Translations under genes and position numbers: made by a program
The notes under the pieces: model-generated
The model's database searches: none
The model's input: the letters and a program-made list of their open reading frames with translations, nothing else
Told to the model about the DNA's origin: nothing
Shown here: in pieces, positions 38,066-46,303 of the stretch
How the letters are laid out: the number at the start of each line of letters is the position of its first letter
Numbering within the stretch: position 1 is the stretch's first letter
Assembly: GCA_035384965.1 (NCBI GenBank)
Contig: DAOOJE010000004.1
Span: 95,572 to 159,571 of the forward strand
Length of the DNA: 64,000 bases
Direction of reading: 5' to 3'
Source of the DNA: JAAYVZ01 sp035384965
GTDB taxonomy: Bacteria; Acidobacteriota; Thermoanaerobaculia; Thermoanaerobaculales; Thermoanaerobaculaceae

Positions 38066-38339
38066 GGAGCCTGTCGGAGAAATGGGAAGACCCGCACGCA
38101 GGGGGCTTGCCGGGGGCAGGCAAGGCGCGAGGAGGCAGGCCATGCTGGAGCATCGTGGCCGACGAGCAACGCCGCATGCACCCGGCAACCCCCCTGCGCC
38201 CTTCGGGTTGCGGGCGGCGTGGTGCCATCTGCGGCGTTGTCGCGCCTTGCCGATGGAGCACATCGCCTTCGGCGCTCCGCCTTGCATCTGGCCCCACGGC
38301 GCCCGCAACGCGGACCTTCCGCTATCTCCGACAGGCTCT
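38066..38339. mobile_element. MITE-like element, copy 2 (274 bp, inverted relative to copy 1)
   Basis: Same length as the copy at 6798-7071 and closely similar, in the opposite orientation. It begins GGAGCCTGTCGGAGAAAT and ends CTCCGACAGGCTCT. It is flanked on both sides by TA (38064-38065 and 38340-38341), as expected for a TA target duplication. The two large hairpins are conserved, with a few arm mismatches. It fills most of the 370-bp gap between the minus-strand genes msrA and uspA. The remaining 72 bp (38340-38411) hold no gene. Confidence 0.82.
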
Positions 38340-38411
38340 TACAATCTACGTCCCGCGGGAGCCGGCGGCAACCGCGCCGGAGCCTTCGAGGCCCGAGCGC
38401 CGGGCCGGCCG

Positions 38412-39005
38412 TCACTCCGGCTGCAAGACGTGGCAGAAGTACCCGCCGGGGTTCTTTTTCAGGTAGTCCTGGTGGTACTCCTCGGCGCTCCAAAACGGCC
38501 CGGCCGGAACGATCTCGGTGACGATCGGGTCCTTCCACTTCCCCGAGCGGCCGAGCTCGGACTTGACCCTCTCGGCGACCCGCCGCTGCTCCTCGCCGTG
38601 GTAGAAGATCGCCGAGCGGTACTGGGTGCCGATGTCGTTGTGCTGCCGGTTGAGCGTGGTCGGGTCGTGGAGGCGGAAGAAGTAGCGCAGCACCTGTTCG
38701 TAGCTCGTCTTCGCGGGGTCGAAGACGACCTGCACCGCTTCCGCGTGGCCGGTCTTGCCGGTGCACACCTGCTTGTAGGTGGGGTTCGGGGTGGTGCCGC
38801 CGGTGTACCCCACCTCGGTCGAGATCACTCCCGGCAGTTCCTTGAACAGGTGCTCGACCCCCCAGAAGCAGCCGGCAGCCAGCGTCGCCACCTCGGTGCC
38901 GGCCGGCTGCTTCGGGCTTTCGCCGCCCGACGCCGCCACCACGCTCGCCAAGAGGCCGGCAGCCACCAGCCCCGCCACCTCGACCCACATCATCGTGCTG
39001 ACCAT
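38412..39005 (-). CDS. msrA: Peptide methionine sulfoxide reductase MsrA, exported
   Basis: A 197-residue MsrA with an N-terminal hydrophobic segment (MMWVEVAGLVAAGLLASVVAASGG) that should direct it out of the cytoplasm. The catalytic cysteine is C46 in LAAGCFWGVEHLF. The family blocks GYTGGTTPNPTYKQVCTGKTGHAEAVQVVFDP and NDIGTQYRSAIFYH follow. It reduces the S form of methionine sulfoxide in oxidised proteins, here probably in the periplasm. GGGAGGG lies 6 bp before the ATG at 39005. A second cysteine in VLQPE-proximal YFCHVL may resolve the disulfide. Confidence 0.93.
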   Translation of the reverse strand: MVSTMMWVEVAGLVAAGLLASVVAASGGESPKQPAGTEVATLAAGCFWGVEHLFKELPGVISTEVGYTGGTTPNPTYKQVCTGKTGHAEAVQVVFDPAKTSYEQVLRYFFRLHDPTTLNRQHNDIGTQYRSAIFYHGEEQRRVAERVKSELGRSGKWKDPIVTEIVPAGPFWSAEEYHQDYLKKNPGGYFCHVLQPE

Positions 39006-39133
39006 CGCGTCCCTCCCGCAGGAGACCGGCTCTGGCAAGTCCGGAGGCCGCCGAGTTCCTGCTCTCGAAGTCCAACACGGCCGGCCTGCGCTGTCTTTCC
39101 GGCTCCGGACCCCCCGCCGCCACCCCGCGGCGC

Positions 39134-41071
39134 TCAGCGCAGCTTCGCCAGCTCCTCCAGTGCCTCGGGGTTGGCAATTGTGGGTCCGCCGTCCGCGGTC
39201 TCGCCGGCGAGCACCCGCCGGATGGCGCCGCGCAGGATCTTCCCCGAGCGCGTCTGGGGCAGCGCCGCGGCAAACAGCACGCGCGACGGGCGCATTGCGG
39301 GGCCGAGGTGCCGCCCGACAAACGCCGCCACGTCGGCCGCCAGCGCCTCTTCCGCGGCAACGCCAGGGCGCGTCACGGCCACGAGCACCAGCCTGGTGCC
39401 GGTGACCGGGTCCGGCACGCCGACCGCCGCTGCCTCGCGCACCGCCGGGTGCGCCGTGGCCGCCGCCTCGATTTTGCCGGGTCCGACCCGCTTGCCGGCG
39501 ATCTTGAGGGTGTCGTCGGCGCGCCCGCTCAGAAACCACTGCCCGTCCTCGTCCACGCGCGCCCAGTCGCCGTGGTTCCAGATCGTCTCGCCAAAGCGCG
39601 AGAAGTACGTTTCGAGGTAGCGCTCGCGGTCGCCAAGGAACCCCCGCGTCATGTTGGGAGCCGCGTTGCGGCACGCCAGGTAGCCGACCTGGCCGCGCAC
39701 CGGGGCCCCGCTTTCGTCCAGCACGTCGACGTCCATGCCGAGCGCCGGGCCTTGAAGCGAGGTCGCCTTGATCGGCGCCACCGGCAGCGGCGCCAGCAGG
39801 CACCCCATGAGCTCGGTGCCGCCAGAGATGTTCATGATCGGACAGCGGCTACCGCCGACCCGCTCGAAAAACCACCGGTACCCCGCCTCGTCCCACGGCT
39901 CGCCGGTGGAGCCGAGTACCCGCAGCGCCGAAAGGTCGTGGCGGCCTGGGAGGTCGTCGCCGTGCGCGGCGAGCACCCGCACCGCGGTGGGCGCGACCCC
40001 GAGGTGCGTGACGCGGTGCCGTGCCACCACCGCCCACAGCCGGTCGGGCGCCGGGTAGTCGGGAGCGCCGTCCACCAGCACCACGGTGCCGCGGTGGAAC
40101 AGCACACCCAGGATTTCCCACGGGCCCATCATCCAGCCGATGTCGGTGAGCCACAGCATGACCTCGCCGGGACGCAGGTCGAGGTGGTACCCCACCTCCC
40201 GGGCGGTGACGGACAGCACGCCAGCGTGGGTGTGTACGGCGCCTTTCGGCTTGCCGGTGGTGCCGGAGGTGTAGAGGACGAGCGCGCGGGCACTGGCCGG
40301 GAGCGGCTCCGTGGGCAGGCGTACCGGACCCTCGGCCTCCAGCTCGTGCCACCACCAGTCCCGCCCTTCCTGCCACGGCAGCTCCCCGCCGTCGTGGCGC
40401 AGCACGACCATGTCCCGCACGCACCCTGCGCGCGCGGCCGCCGCGTCGGCGACCGGCTTGAGCGCGATGCGCGCGCCCCGCCGGCTCGTGCCGTCGGCGG
40501 TGAGGAGCACGCGGGCCCCAGCGTCGGCCAGGCGCACCGCCAGGGCGTCGGGACCGAAACCGGCGAACACCGGCACCGGCACCGCGCCGATCTTGAGACA
40601 GGCGAGCAGCCCGACGACCACGTCCACGGTCATCGGCAGGTAGAACCCGACTGCGTCCCCGACCTGCACGCCGAGGCCGGCGAGCGCCCCGGCGAGGCGG
40701 CACACCCGCTCGTCGAGGGCGGCGTACGTCAGCCGCCCCGTCTCCCCGCTCTCGCCCTCGGCCACGACGGCCACCTCGTTGCCGTGCCCGGCGGCGAGGT
40801 GGCGGTCGAGCACGTTGTGCACGAGGTTGAGCTCCCCGCCCACGAACCACTCGGTCCACGGCAGCCCACCCGAGGCGTCGAGCAACCGCGTGTACGGGGT
40901 GTACCACTCGATCCCCAGGTCGCGCTCGACCGCGGGGTAGAACCAGTGGGGGTCGGCGGCGGCCCGCTCGCGCAGCGCGCGGGCGCTGTCGATGCCGTGG
41001 GTGCGCATGAGCCGTGCGACGTGGGAGCGCTCGAGGTCGTCGGGGCGGGGGTGCCAGATGAAGTCAGACAT
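39134..41071 (-). CDS. Acyl-CoA synthetase (acetate/acetoacetate-CoA ligase-like)
   Basis: A 645-residue AMP-forming acyl-CoA synthetase, the usual size of acetyl- and acetoacetyl-CoA synthetases. The phosphate loop is LVLYTSGTTGKPKGAVHTHAG, followed by LWLTDIGWMMGPWEILGVLF and NISGGTELMG. The hinge and catalytic lysine region LSGRADDTLKIAGKRVGPGKIE is next, and near the end PQTRSGKILRGAIRRVLAGE contains the lysine acetylated in Acs proteins. Downstream position on the same strand as the homogentisate operon (42 bp after the flavin reductase) suggests activation of acetoacetate released by fumarylacetoacetase. That specificity is inferred from context, and acetate is an alternative. Confidence 0.85.
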   Translation of the reverse strand: MSDFIWHPRPDDLERSHVARLMRTHGIDSARALRERAAADPHWFYPAVERDLGIEWYTPYTRLLDASGGLPWTEWFVGGELNLVHNVLDRHLAAGHGNEVAVVAEGESGETGRLTYAALDERVCRLAGALAGLGVQVGDAVGFYLPMTVDVVVGLLACLKIGAVPVPVFAGFGPDALAVRLADAGARVLLTADGTSRRGARIALKPVADAAAARAGCVRDMVVLRHDGGELPWQEGRDWWWHELEAEGPVRLPTEPLPASARALVLYTSGTTGKPKGAVHTHAGVLSVTAREVGYHLDLRPGEVMLWLTDIGWMMGPWEILGVLFHRGTVVLVDGAPDYPAPDRLWAVVARHRVTHLGVAPTAVRVLAAHGDDLPGRHDLSALRVLGSTGEPWDEAGYRWFFERVGGSRCPIMNISGGTELMGCLLAPLPVAPIKATSLQGPALGMDVDVLDESGAPVRGQVGYLACRNAAPNMTRGFLGDRERYLETYFSRFGETIWNHGDWARVDEDGQWFLSGRADDTLKIAGKRVGPGKIEAAATAHPAVREAAAVGVPDPVTGTRLVLVAVTRPGVAAEEALAADVAAFVGRHLGPAMRPSRVLFAAALPQTRSGKILRGAIRRVLAGETADGGPTIANPEALEELAKLR

Positions 41072-41113
41072 GCCGTCGTCCGTCCGCCCAGCACAAGGGC
41101 AGGGGCCGGGCGG

Positions 41114-41740
41114 CTATTCCGGGCGCGGCATCGGGAAGCGCTCGCGCGTGCGCACCCAGTCGTCGCCGCCCATGCGCCCCACCGCGGTCAGGGCTTCGGG
41201 CCGCACCTTCCCTTCCGCGTCGAGCACCGAGCCGTCGAGGTGGAGGAGGCGGATGCGCCCGACAATGAGGCTGCCCCCGCCGCTCCCCTCGCCGTAGGTG
41301 CGGATCTCCACCAGCTCGCACTCCATGTTGACCGGCGACTCGCCCACCAGGGGCGGGCGTACGAGCCGGGCCGGAACCGGCGTCAGCCCGCTGTGGGCGA
41401 ACTCGCTCTCGCCGTACGGCAGCCGCGCCGCGCAGGCGTTGACGCGCTCGGCGATCGCCTCGGTCACCACAGCGACGACGAACTGACGTGTGGCCTCGAC
41501 GTTGCGCAGGGTGTCCTTCTTCTCGCCGGTGCGCCCGGCGCGCTGGGGCGAAAACGCGAGGTACGGGGGGTTGGCCGAGACCACGGTGAAAAACGAGAAC
41601 GGCGCCAGGTTCGGCCGCCCTCCCTCGTCGACCGTGGAGACGAGAGCAATTGGCCGCGGCACCACGACCTCCACGAGGCGGCGGTACAGCTCGATCCACG
41701 ACAGCGCGGCGGGATCGAGCGTGCGCCCGTCCGCGCTCAT
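41114..41740 (-). CDS. Flavin reductase-like FMN-binding protein
   Basis: A 208-residue protein of the DIM6/NTAB flavin reductase-like family. The conserved FMN-binding segment is VVVPRPIALVSTVDEGGRPNLAPFSFFTVVSANPPYLAFSPQRAG, followed by KKDTLRNVEATRQFVVAVVT. Relatives reduce flavins for two-component monooxygenases or bind FMN for other redox reactions. Its ATG overlaps the hmgA stop by 4 bp (ATGA), so it is translated with the homogentisate pathway. Its part in that pathway is not established; it might protect or re-reduce an oxygen-sensitive enzyme. Confidence 0.88.
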   Translation of the reverse strand: MSADGRTLDPAALSWIELYRRLVEVVVPRPIALVSTVDEGGRPNLAPFSFFTVVSANPPYLAFSPQRAGRTGEKKDTLRNVEATRQFVVAVVTEAIAERVNACAARLPYGESEFAHSGLTPVPARLVRPPLVGESPVNMECELVEIRTYGEGSGGGSLIVGRIRLLHLDGSVLDAEGKVRPEALTAVGRMGGDDWVRTRERFPMPRPE

Positions 41741-42921
41741 TCCAGCACCCCGCTGTCGTCGGCCGACGCCCAGCTCCGGTTGTAACCGACGTCCTCGACC
41801 GCCCGCGCGTGCGCCGTCACCCCGAGCGGCGAGAAGGTGTCGATCATGACCGCGAGCTCGCTCGTGCGCGCGGTGCCGATCGAGGCCTCGTAGCGGCCCG
41901 GGTGCGGGCCGTGCGGGACGCCGCAGGGATGCAGCGTCACCGACGCGGGCTCGATCCCACGCCGCGAGGTGAAGTTGCCGGCGGCGTAAAAGATGATCTC
42001 GTCGCAGTCGACCGAGGAGTGGGGGTACGGGCAGGGGATCGCCTCGGGGTGGAAGTCGACCACCCGCGGCACGAACGAGCAGACCACGAAACCCTGCCCG
42101 GCAAATGTGATGTGGATCGTCGGCGGGAGGTGCACGAGCCCGGTCTTGGGCTGGTAGGCGTGGATCGGGAAGGCGAACGGCCACACCTGCCCGTCCCACC
42201 CCACGACGTCGAACGGGTCGTGGGCGTACTCGAACCGCGACAGGCGCCCCTGGCGGTGGACCAGCGCTTCCCGCGGCACACCGAGCGTCGCCGGGCCGCC
42301 CTCGGGCCAGCGCGGCTCGCGAAAGTCGCGGTGCGAGTAGGGGGCGTCCATGGTGAGCTGCCCCACCGGGTTGCGGAACTGGCGCGGCAGGTCCACCCAG
42401 GAGCGGGCCTCGATCGTCAGCAGGTGCGCCGGCCGGTCGAGGCGCCAGCGGTGGAGCAACGAGCGGGGCACGAACACGTAGTCTCCGGCTTCGAAGTCGA
42501 GCACGCCGAGCGGGGTCTCGACCCTCCCTGCGCCCTCGTGCACGAAGGTCAGCTCGTCGCCGTCGGCGTTGGCCACCAGCGTCGCGTCGTCGCGGTCCGG
42601 CCGCCCGAGCCACACCCCCAGCTCGCGGTTGGCCACGAGCAAGCGCCGCCCGAGCATCGGCTCGCCGCCGGGCGGCACCGCCGCGGTGCGGAAGTGCCGA
42701 CGGCGGATCGGCGGGTCGGCGCTCGCCTCGGCCCACCCCGGGTGCTCCCCCGCGTCGGACTCTCCCGCGAGCCAGTGCGGGGGCGTGCGGTGGTACATGA
42801 TCGTGTAGGCGCCCTCGAAACCCTTGCGGGTGAAACAGTGCTCGAACGCCAGCGCGCCGTCGACGCGCAGCACCGTGTGCGGCTTGGGCGGCACCAGTCC
42901 GCGTTGCAGTCGGTGGATCAT
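41737..42921 (-). CDS. hmgA: Homogentisate 1,2-dioxygenase
   Basis: A 394-residue cupin-type dioxygenase of the shorter bacterial homogentisate dioxygenase group. The N-terminal stretch FEHCFTRKGFEGAYTIMYHRTPP and the C-terminal iron-binding region CPYPHSSVDCDEIIFYAAGNFTSRRGIEPASVTLHPCGVPHGPHPG are clear, with His and Glu residues placed as iron ligands. It opens the aromatic ring of homogentisate with O2 to give maleylacetoacetate. Its ATG directly follows the fumarylacetoacetase stop (TGAATG), within one operon. Confidence 0.92.
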   Translation of the reverse strand: MIHRLQRGLVPPKPHTVLRVDGALAFEHCFTRKGFEGAYTIMYHRTPPHWLAGESDAGEHPGWAEASADPPIRRRHFRTAAVPPGGEPMLGRRLLVANRELGVWLGRPDRDDATLVANADGDELTFVHEGAGRVETPLGVLDFEAGDYVFVPRSLLHRWRLDRPAHLLTIEARSWVDLPRQFRNPVGQLTMDAPYSHRDFREPRWPEGGPATLGVPREALVHRQGRLSRFEYAHDPFDVVGWDGQVWPFAFPIHAYQPKTGLVHLPPTIHITFAGQGFVVCSFVPRVVDFHPEAIPCPYPHSSVDCDEIIFYAAGNFTSRRGIEPASVTLHPCGVPHGPHPGRYEASIGTARTSELAVMIDTFSPLGVTAHARAVEDVGYNRSWASADDSGVLE

Positions 42922-43860
42922 TCACGCCTCCCGGCGGCGGGCGACGCCGCGCAGCACCCCGAACAGCGCCCCGCCGTCCAGCTCGACGGCGTCCCCCGGG
43001 GAGAGGAAACGGTCGAGTTCGAGGCCGCACCCGCCGCCGATCGTGCCGGAACCGAACACGTCCCCGGGCTCGTAGCGCGTACCGGAAGCCGCGACGGCCA
43101 GCAGCTCCCCCCAGCTCCAGTGCATCCCGGCCGGGGTGCCGCGGCTCCAGGTCTCGCCGTTCACACGCACCGACAGCTCGACCGCCCCCCAGTCGGGGAT
43201 CTCGTCGGGGGTCACCAGCCACGGCCCGAGGGTGGTGCCGAAGTCCTTGCCGCGCGCCGGCCCCATGCCGAGCTTCATGACCCGGGCTTGCAGCGCCCGC
43301 GCGCTCCAGTCGTTGCACAGGCAGAACCCGGCAATGGCGGCCTCGGCCCGTGCCGGCGTCGGGCTCGCGATCGGCGCGCCCAGCACCGCGGCGACCTCCA
43401 GCTCGTAATCCATCTTTGTCTCGCCAGCCGGGAACACCACCTCGGCCCCGGGCGGGAGCAAGGAGCGGTGGTTGCCGCGGTAGTACGTCGGCGTGTCGAA
43501 CCACTCGGGTGGCATCTCCAGGCCGCGCCGCATGCGCGCCGTCCGCACGTGCGCCTCGTAGGCGTAAAAGTCGAGGAACGAGCCCGGCTCGTCCACCGGC
43601 AGGGCATGGCGTGCGCCGGCGGGGTCCCACGCCAGCACCCCCGGCGGCACGGGCGCCCCCTCGAGCGCGGCCAGGACCTGGCGGGCGGTGGACAGCCCCG
43701 GCCCTTCCTGGGCGAGCAGCAAGCGCATCGAGTCGGGGCAGCTCGAGCCCAGCACCGTGCGCGCCGCGTCGGCGAGGGCGATCCATCGGAGACCCTCGGC
43801 AGTGGGCACCATCACCGCCACACGGGCGCCGGCGGCGGCCTGGATGCGGGCGAGCTTCAT
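42922..43860 (-). CDS. Fumarylacetoacetate hydrolase-family enzyme
   Basis: A 312-residue FAH-fold protein. The metal site region MDYELEVAAVLGAPIA and the catalytic-core stretches GFCLCNDWSARALQARVMKLGMGPARGKDFGTTLGPWLVTPDEIPDWG and DVFGSGTIGGGCGLELDR are typical. Given its place between hpd and hmgA, it most likely hydrolyses fumarylacetoacetate to fumarate and acetoacetate. Some relatives accept maleylacetoacetate. The start overlaps the hpd stop by 4 bp. No glutathione-S-transferase-like maleylacetoacetate isomerase is present in the operon. Confidence 0.9.
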   Translation of the reverse strand: MKLARIQAAAGARVAVMVPTAEGLRWIALADAARTVLGSSCPDSMRLLLAQEGPGLSTARQVLAALEGAPVPPGVLAWDPAGARHALPVDEPGSFLDFYAYEAHVRTARMRRGLEMPPEWFDTPTYYRGNHRSLLPPGAEVVFPAGETKMDYELEVAAVLGAPIASPTPARAEAAIAGFCLCNDWSARALQARVMKLGMGPARGKDFGTTLGPWLVTPDEIPDWGAVELSVRVNGETWSRGTPAGMHWSWGELLAVAASGTRYEPGDVFGSGTIGGGCGLELDRFLSPGDAVELDGGALFGVLRGVARRREA

Positions 43861-45011
43861 GCCGCACCTCCTTCCCCGACCCGCCGCTGTTGCTCGCGCT
43901 CGATCGCCTCGAACAGCGCCCTGAAGTTGCCCTCGCCGAACCCCCGGGCGCCGCGGCGGCGGATGACCTCCCAGAAGAACGGCCCGCCCGCCTCGCGCCC
44001 CAGCAGCGCCTGCGCCTCCACCGTGAAAATTTGCAACAGGTAGCGGTCGTCCTCGCCGTCAACGAGGATGCCCAGGCGGCGCAGCTCGCCGATGTCGTCG
44101 CGGAAGTTGGTCACGCGGCGATCGGCCAGGCGAGCCGGGAGCATGTCGTAGTACGAGCCCGGGGTGGGCAGGAAATCGACGCCCCGCGCCCGCAGGCCCT
44201 CGACCGCCGTCACGATGTCCGGCACGTGCAGGGCGATGTGCTGGATCCCCGGGCCGTGGTTGGCGTCCACGAAGGCGTAGATCTGGCTCGCCTCGAAGTT
44301 GGGGGGGTACGGCTCGTTGTTCGCGAGCTTGACGCCCGACTCGCGGTCCCACATGACGATCGAGGCCAGCCCCGAGCCCCCGGACCCGCCATGCACATCC
44401 GAGGTGTGGAACGTGACGCGCCAGTACTCCTCGAACCCCATGACGTCGCGCAGCCAGGTGACGTGCGGCTCGAGGGTGAGCATGTTGGACGTCACGTGGT
44501 CCACGACTTGAAAGCCGAACGGGTTGGCAGCCTCGCCCTCGGGCAGGGGCTCGAGCCCCGGGGGCAACGTCCCGACCGGGTGCTCGATGAAGCGGAACCG
44601 CACGTCCCCGAGCGGTGTCGCTATGTCGAACCACTTCTGGGCACCGGAGGCCCCGACCTGGGTCTCGTCCACGAACGTGGCGGCGCGACCGGCCAGCGTC
44701 GCCCGCGCCGCCGCCGCATCGCGCACGCGGTACGCCATCACCGCCACGCCTTCGGGGTGCCGACGCAGCCAGCGCGCCGCCCGCGACCATCCCTCCCGCG
44801 GCGCCACGACCACGACCTGCACGTGGCCGACTGCCAGCAGCACCGCATCCTCTCCCGAAGCAGCGGCCGCCTCGGCGCTGGCGCGGCCCGTCTCGGCGAA
44901 CCCCATGCGCCCGACCAGCAGCTCGCGCGCGGCCGCCAGGTCGCTGGCGACGTACTCGAAGTGGTCGACTCCGGTGATGCCCAGGTTCGTATCGTGGCGT
45001 GGTTCCGGCAT
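43857..45011 (-). CDS. hpd: 4-Hydroxyphenylpyruvate dioxygenase
   Basis: A 384-residue enzyme of two vicinal-oxygen-chelate domains. The expected iron ligands are visible: H172 in FQVVDHVTSNML, H258 in GPGIQHIALHVPD and E348 in FFWEVIRRRG. The C-terminal gate segment GFGEGNFRALFEAIEREQQ is complete. It converts 4-hydroxyphenylpyruvate to homogentisate with O2 and loss of CO2, the entry step of aerobic tyrosine degradation. The ATG at 45011 follows GGGAGGT by 4 bp. The frame is open upstream without family similarity. It is the promoter-proximal gene of the operon. Confidence 0.95.
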   Translation of the reverse strand: MPEPRHDTNLGITGVDHFEYVASDLAAARELLVGRMGFAETGRASAEAAAASGEDAVLLAVGHVQVVVVAPREGWSRAARWLRRHPEGVAVMAYRVRDAAAARATLAGRAATFVDETQVGASGAQKWFDIATPLGDVRFRFIEHPVGTLPPGLEPLPEGEAANPFGFQVVDHVTSNMLTLEPHVTWLRDVMGFEEYWRVTFHTSDVHGGSGGSGLASIVMWDRESGVKLANNEPYPPNFEASQIYAFVDANHGPGIQHIALHVPDIVTAVEGLRARGVDFLPTPGSYYDMLPARLADRRVTNFRDDIGELRRLGILVDGEDDRYLLQIFTVEAQALLGREAGGPFFWEVIRRRGARGFGEGNFRALFEAIEREQQRRVGEGGAA

Positions 45012-45119
45012 GTGACCTCCCCCGTGGCGATGGTAGCAGCCCGCTCCCGCCTCCCGGGACAACTCGCTGCCGGGCCGTGGCAATCCCCGGCCGCGCCGGC
45101 GGGTGTACGCTGGTGATCG

Positions 45120-46303
45120 ATGAGGACCGGCGGACCAGCTCACGCCCGCCGGCTGCACGCGGGTGCGACCGTGGCGTGGCTCCTGCTCGCCGCCCGGGTG
45201 GCAGGCTGTCGAGCGCGGGAGCGGCACACCTCAGGCTCGGCGAGCTGGACCTGGCCGAGGCGCTCGTCCGCGAGGCCATGCAGATTTGCGAGCGTACGCA
45301 GCGACAGCGCGGCATCCTTTCGAACCTGCTGCGCCTGGCCGAGATCCAGTAAGGGCGCGGCGCCCACCGCGAGGCGGTCGCTACGCTCGACAAGGCGATC
45401 GAACTGGCGACCAGGCTGGGCGATCGGCGAGGCGAGGCCGACGCCCATCGCGCTCTCGCGGTTTCCCGGGAAGCCCTCGGCGACCTCCGGGCCGCCCTGG
45501 CCAGCCACCGCCGCTTCGTCGCCCTCGACAACGAACTCCTGGGCGCGGACAAGACCAGTCGCCTGAAGAAGCTGCAGATCGTCCACGAGACGGCCAAGCG
45601 GGAGCAGGAGATCGCCTTGCTCACTGCCCAGCGCCAGCGCGACCGGCTGCTGCGCTGGATGGTCTTGGGCGCCCTCGCCTCGACGCTGCTGGTGCTGGGC
45701 CTCGTGTACAGCCGCTACCGCCTGCGCGTGCGCACCTCCCGCGAGATCGCGGTCAAGAACACCCAGCTCGAGCTCGCCTACGCCCGCGTCGAGGAGCTGT
45801 CCCGCACCGACGAGCTGACCGCGCTGCCCAACCGCCGGGCGATCCTCGAGCGGCTCGCCATCGAGCGCGCCCGGTGCGAGCGCACCGGCGGCCCGCTCGC
45901 CCTGGCCCTCGCCGACATCGACGACTTCAAGCGCTGCAACGACGAATGGGGGCACGAGTGCGGGGACCAGGTGCTGCGGGCTGTGGCCGACACCCTGCGG
46001 GGCGCCGTCCGCGCCACCGACGCGGTGGGGCGGCTGGGCGGCGAGGAGTTCCTGCTGGTGCTCCCGGACACGGACCTCGACGGCGCTGCCCTGGCGGCGG
46101 AAAAGGCGCGGGCTGCCGTCGAGGCGGCGACGATCCACGGGGGGGACCACGAGGTTCGGGTCACTGTCACGCTGGGAGTGTGCGCCGCCCAGCACGAGAC
46201 GGCCGAGGCCACTCTCCGCAAGGCCGACCAGGCCATGTACCTCGGCAAGCGAAACGGCAAGAACCGGGTCGAGGTGGCGGGTCAGTCGATGCTCACCGAG
46301 TAG
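45120..46303 (+). pseudogene. Disrupted TPR-GGDEF diguanylate cyclase gene
   Basis: The pieces of a secreted-TPR, transmembrane, GGDEF protein are spread over two frames. A signal-peptide-like start (MRTGGPAHARRLHAGATVAWLLLAARVAGC) at 45120 loses frame near 45215. TPR-like sequence (AAHLRLGELDLAEALVREAMQICERT) continues in another frame and meets an in-frame TAA at 45350-45352. The same frame then continues through more TPR sequence, a membrane helix (RWMVLGALASTLLVLGLVYS) and a complete GGDEF domain with the active-site motif GGEEF and the RATD inhibitory site five residues before it. Most of the usual TPR array is absent, so a deletion is likely. The membrane-GGDEF part could still be made from an internal start such as TTG at 45617. 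Confidence 0.75.

Noticed and set aside
38063..38308. Short open frames inside the repeat copies at 6798-7071 and 38066-38339
   Set aside because: They follow from the GC-rich palindromes and occur in both copies in several frames; no ribosome site or conserved protein pattern.
41114..44062. A 982-codon minus-strand frame joining three catabolic genes
   Set aside because: Only its last 208 codons, the flavin reductase, are real; the rest is out of frame with hmgA and the fumarylacetoacetase gene.
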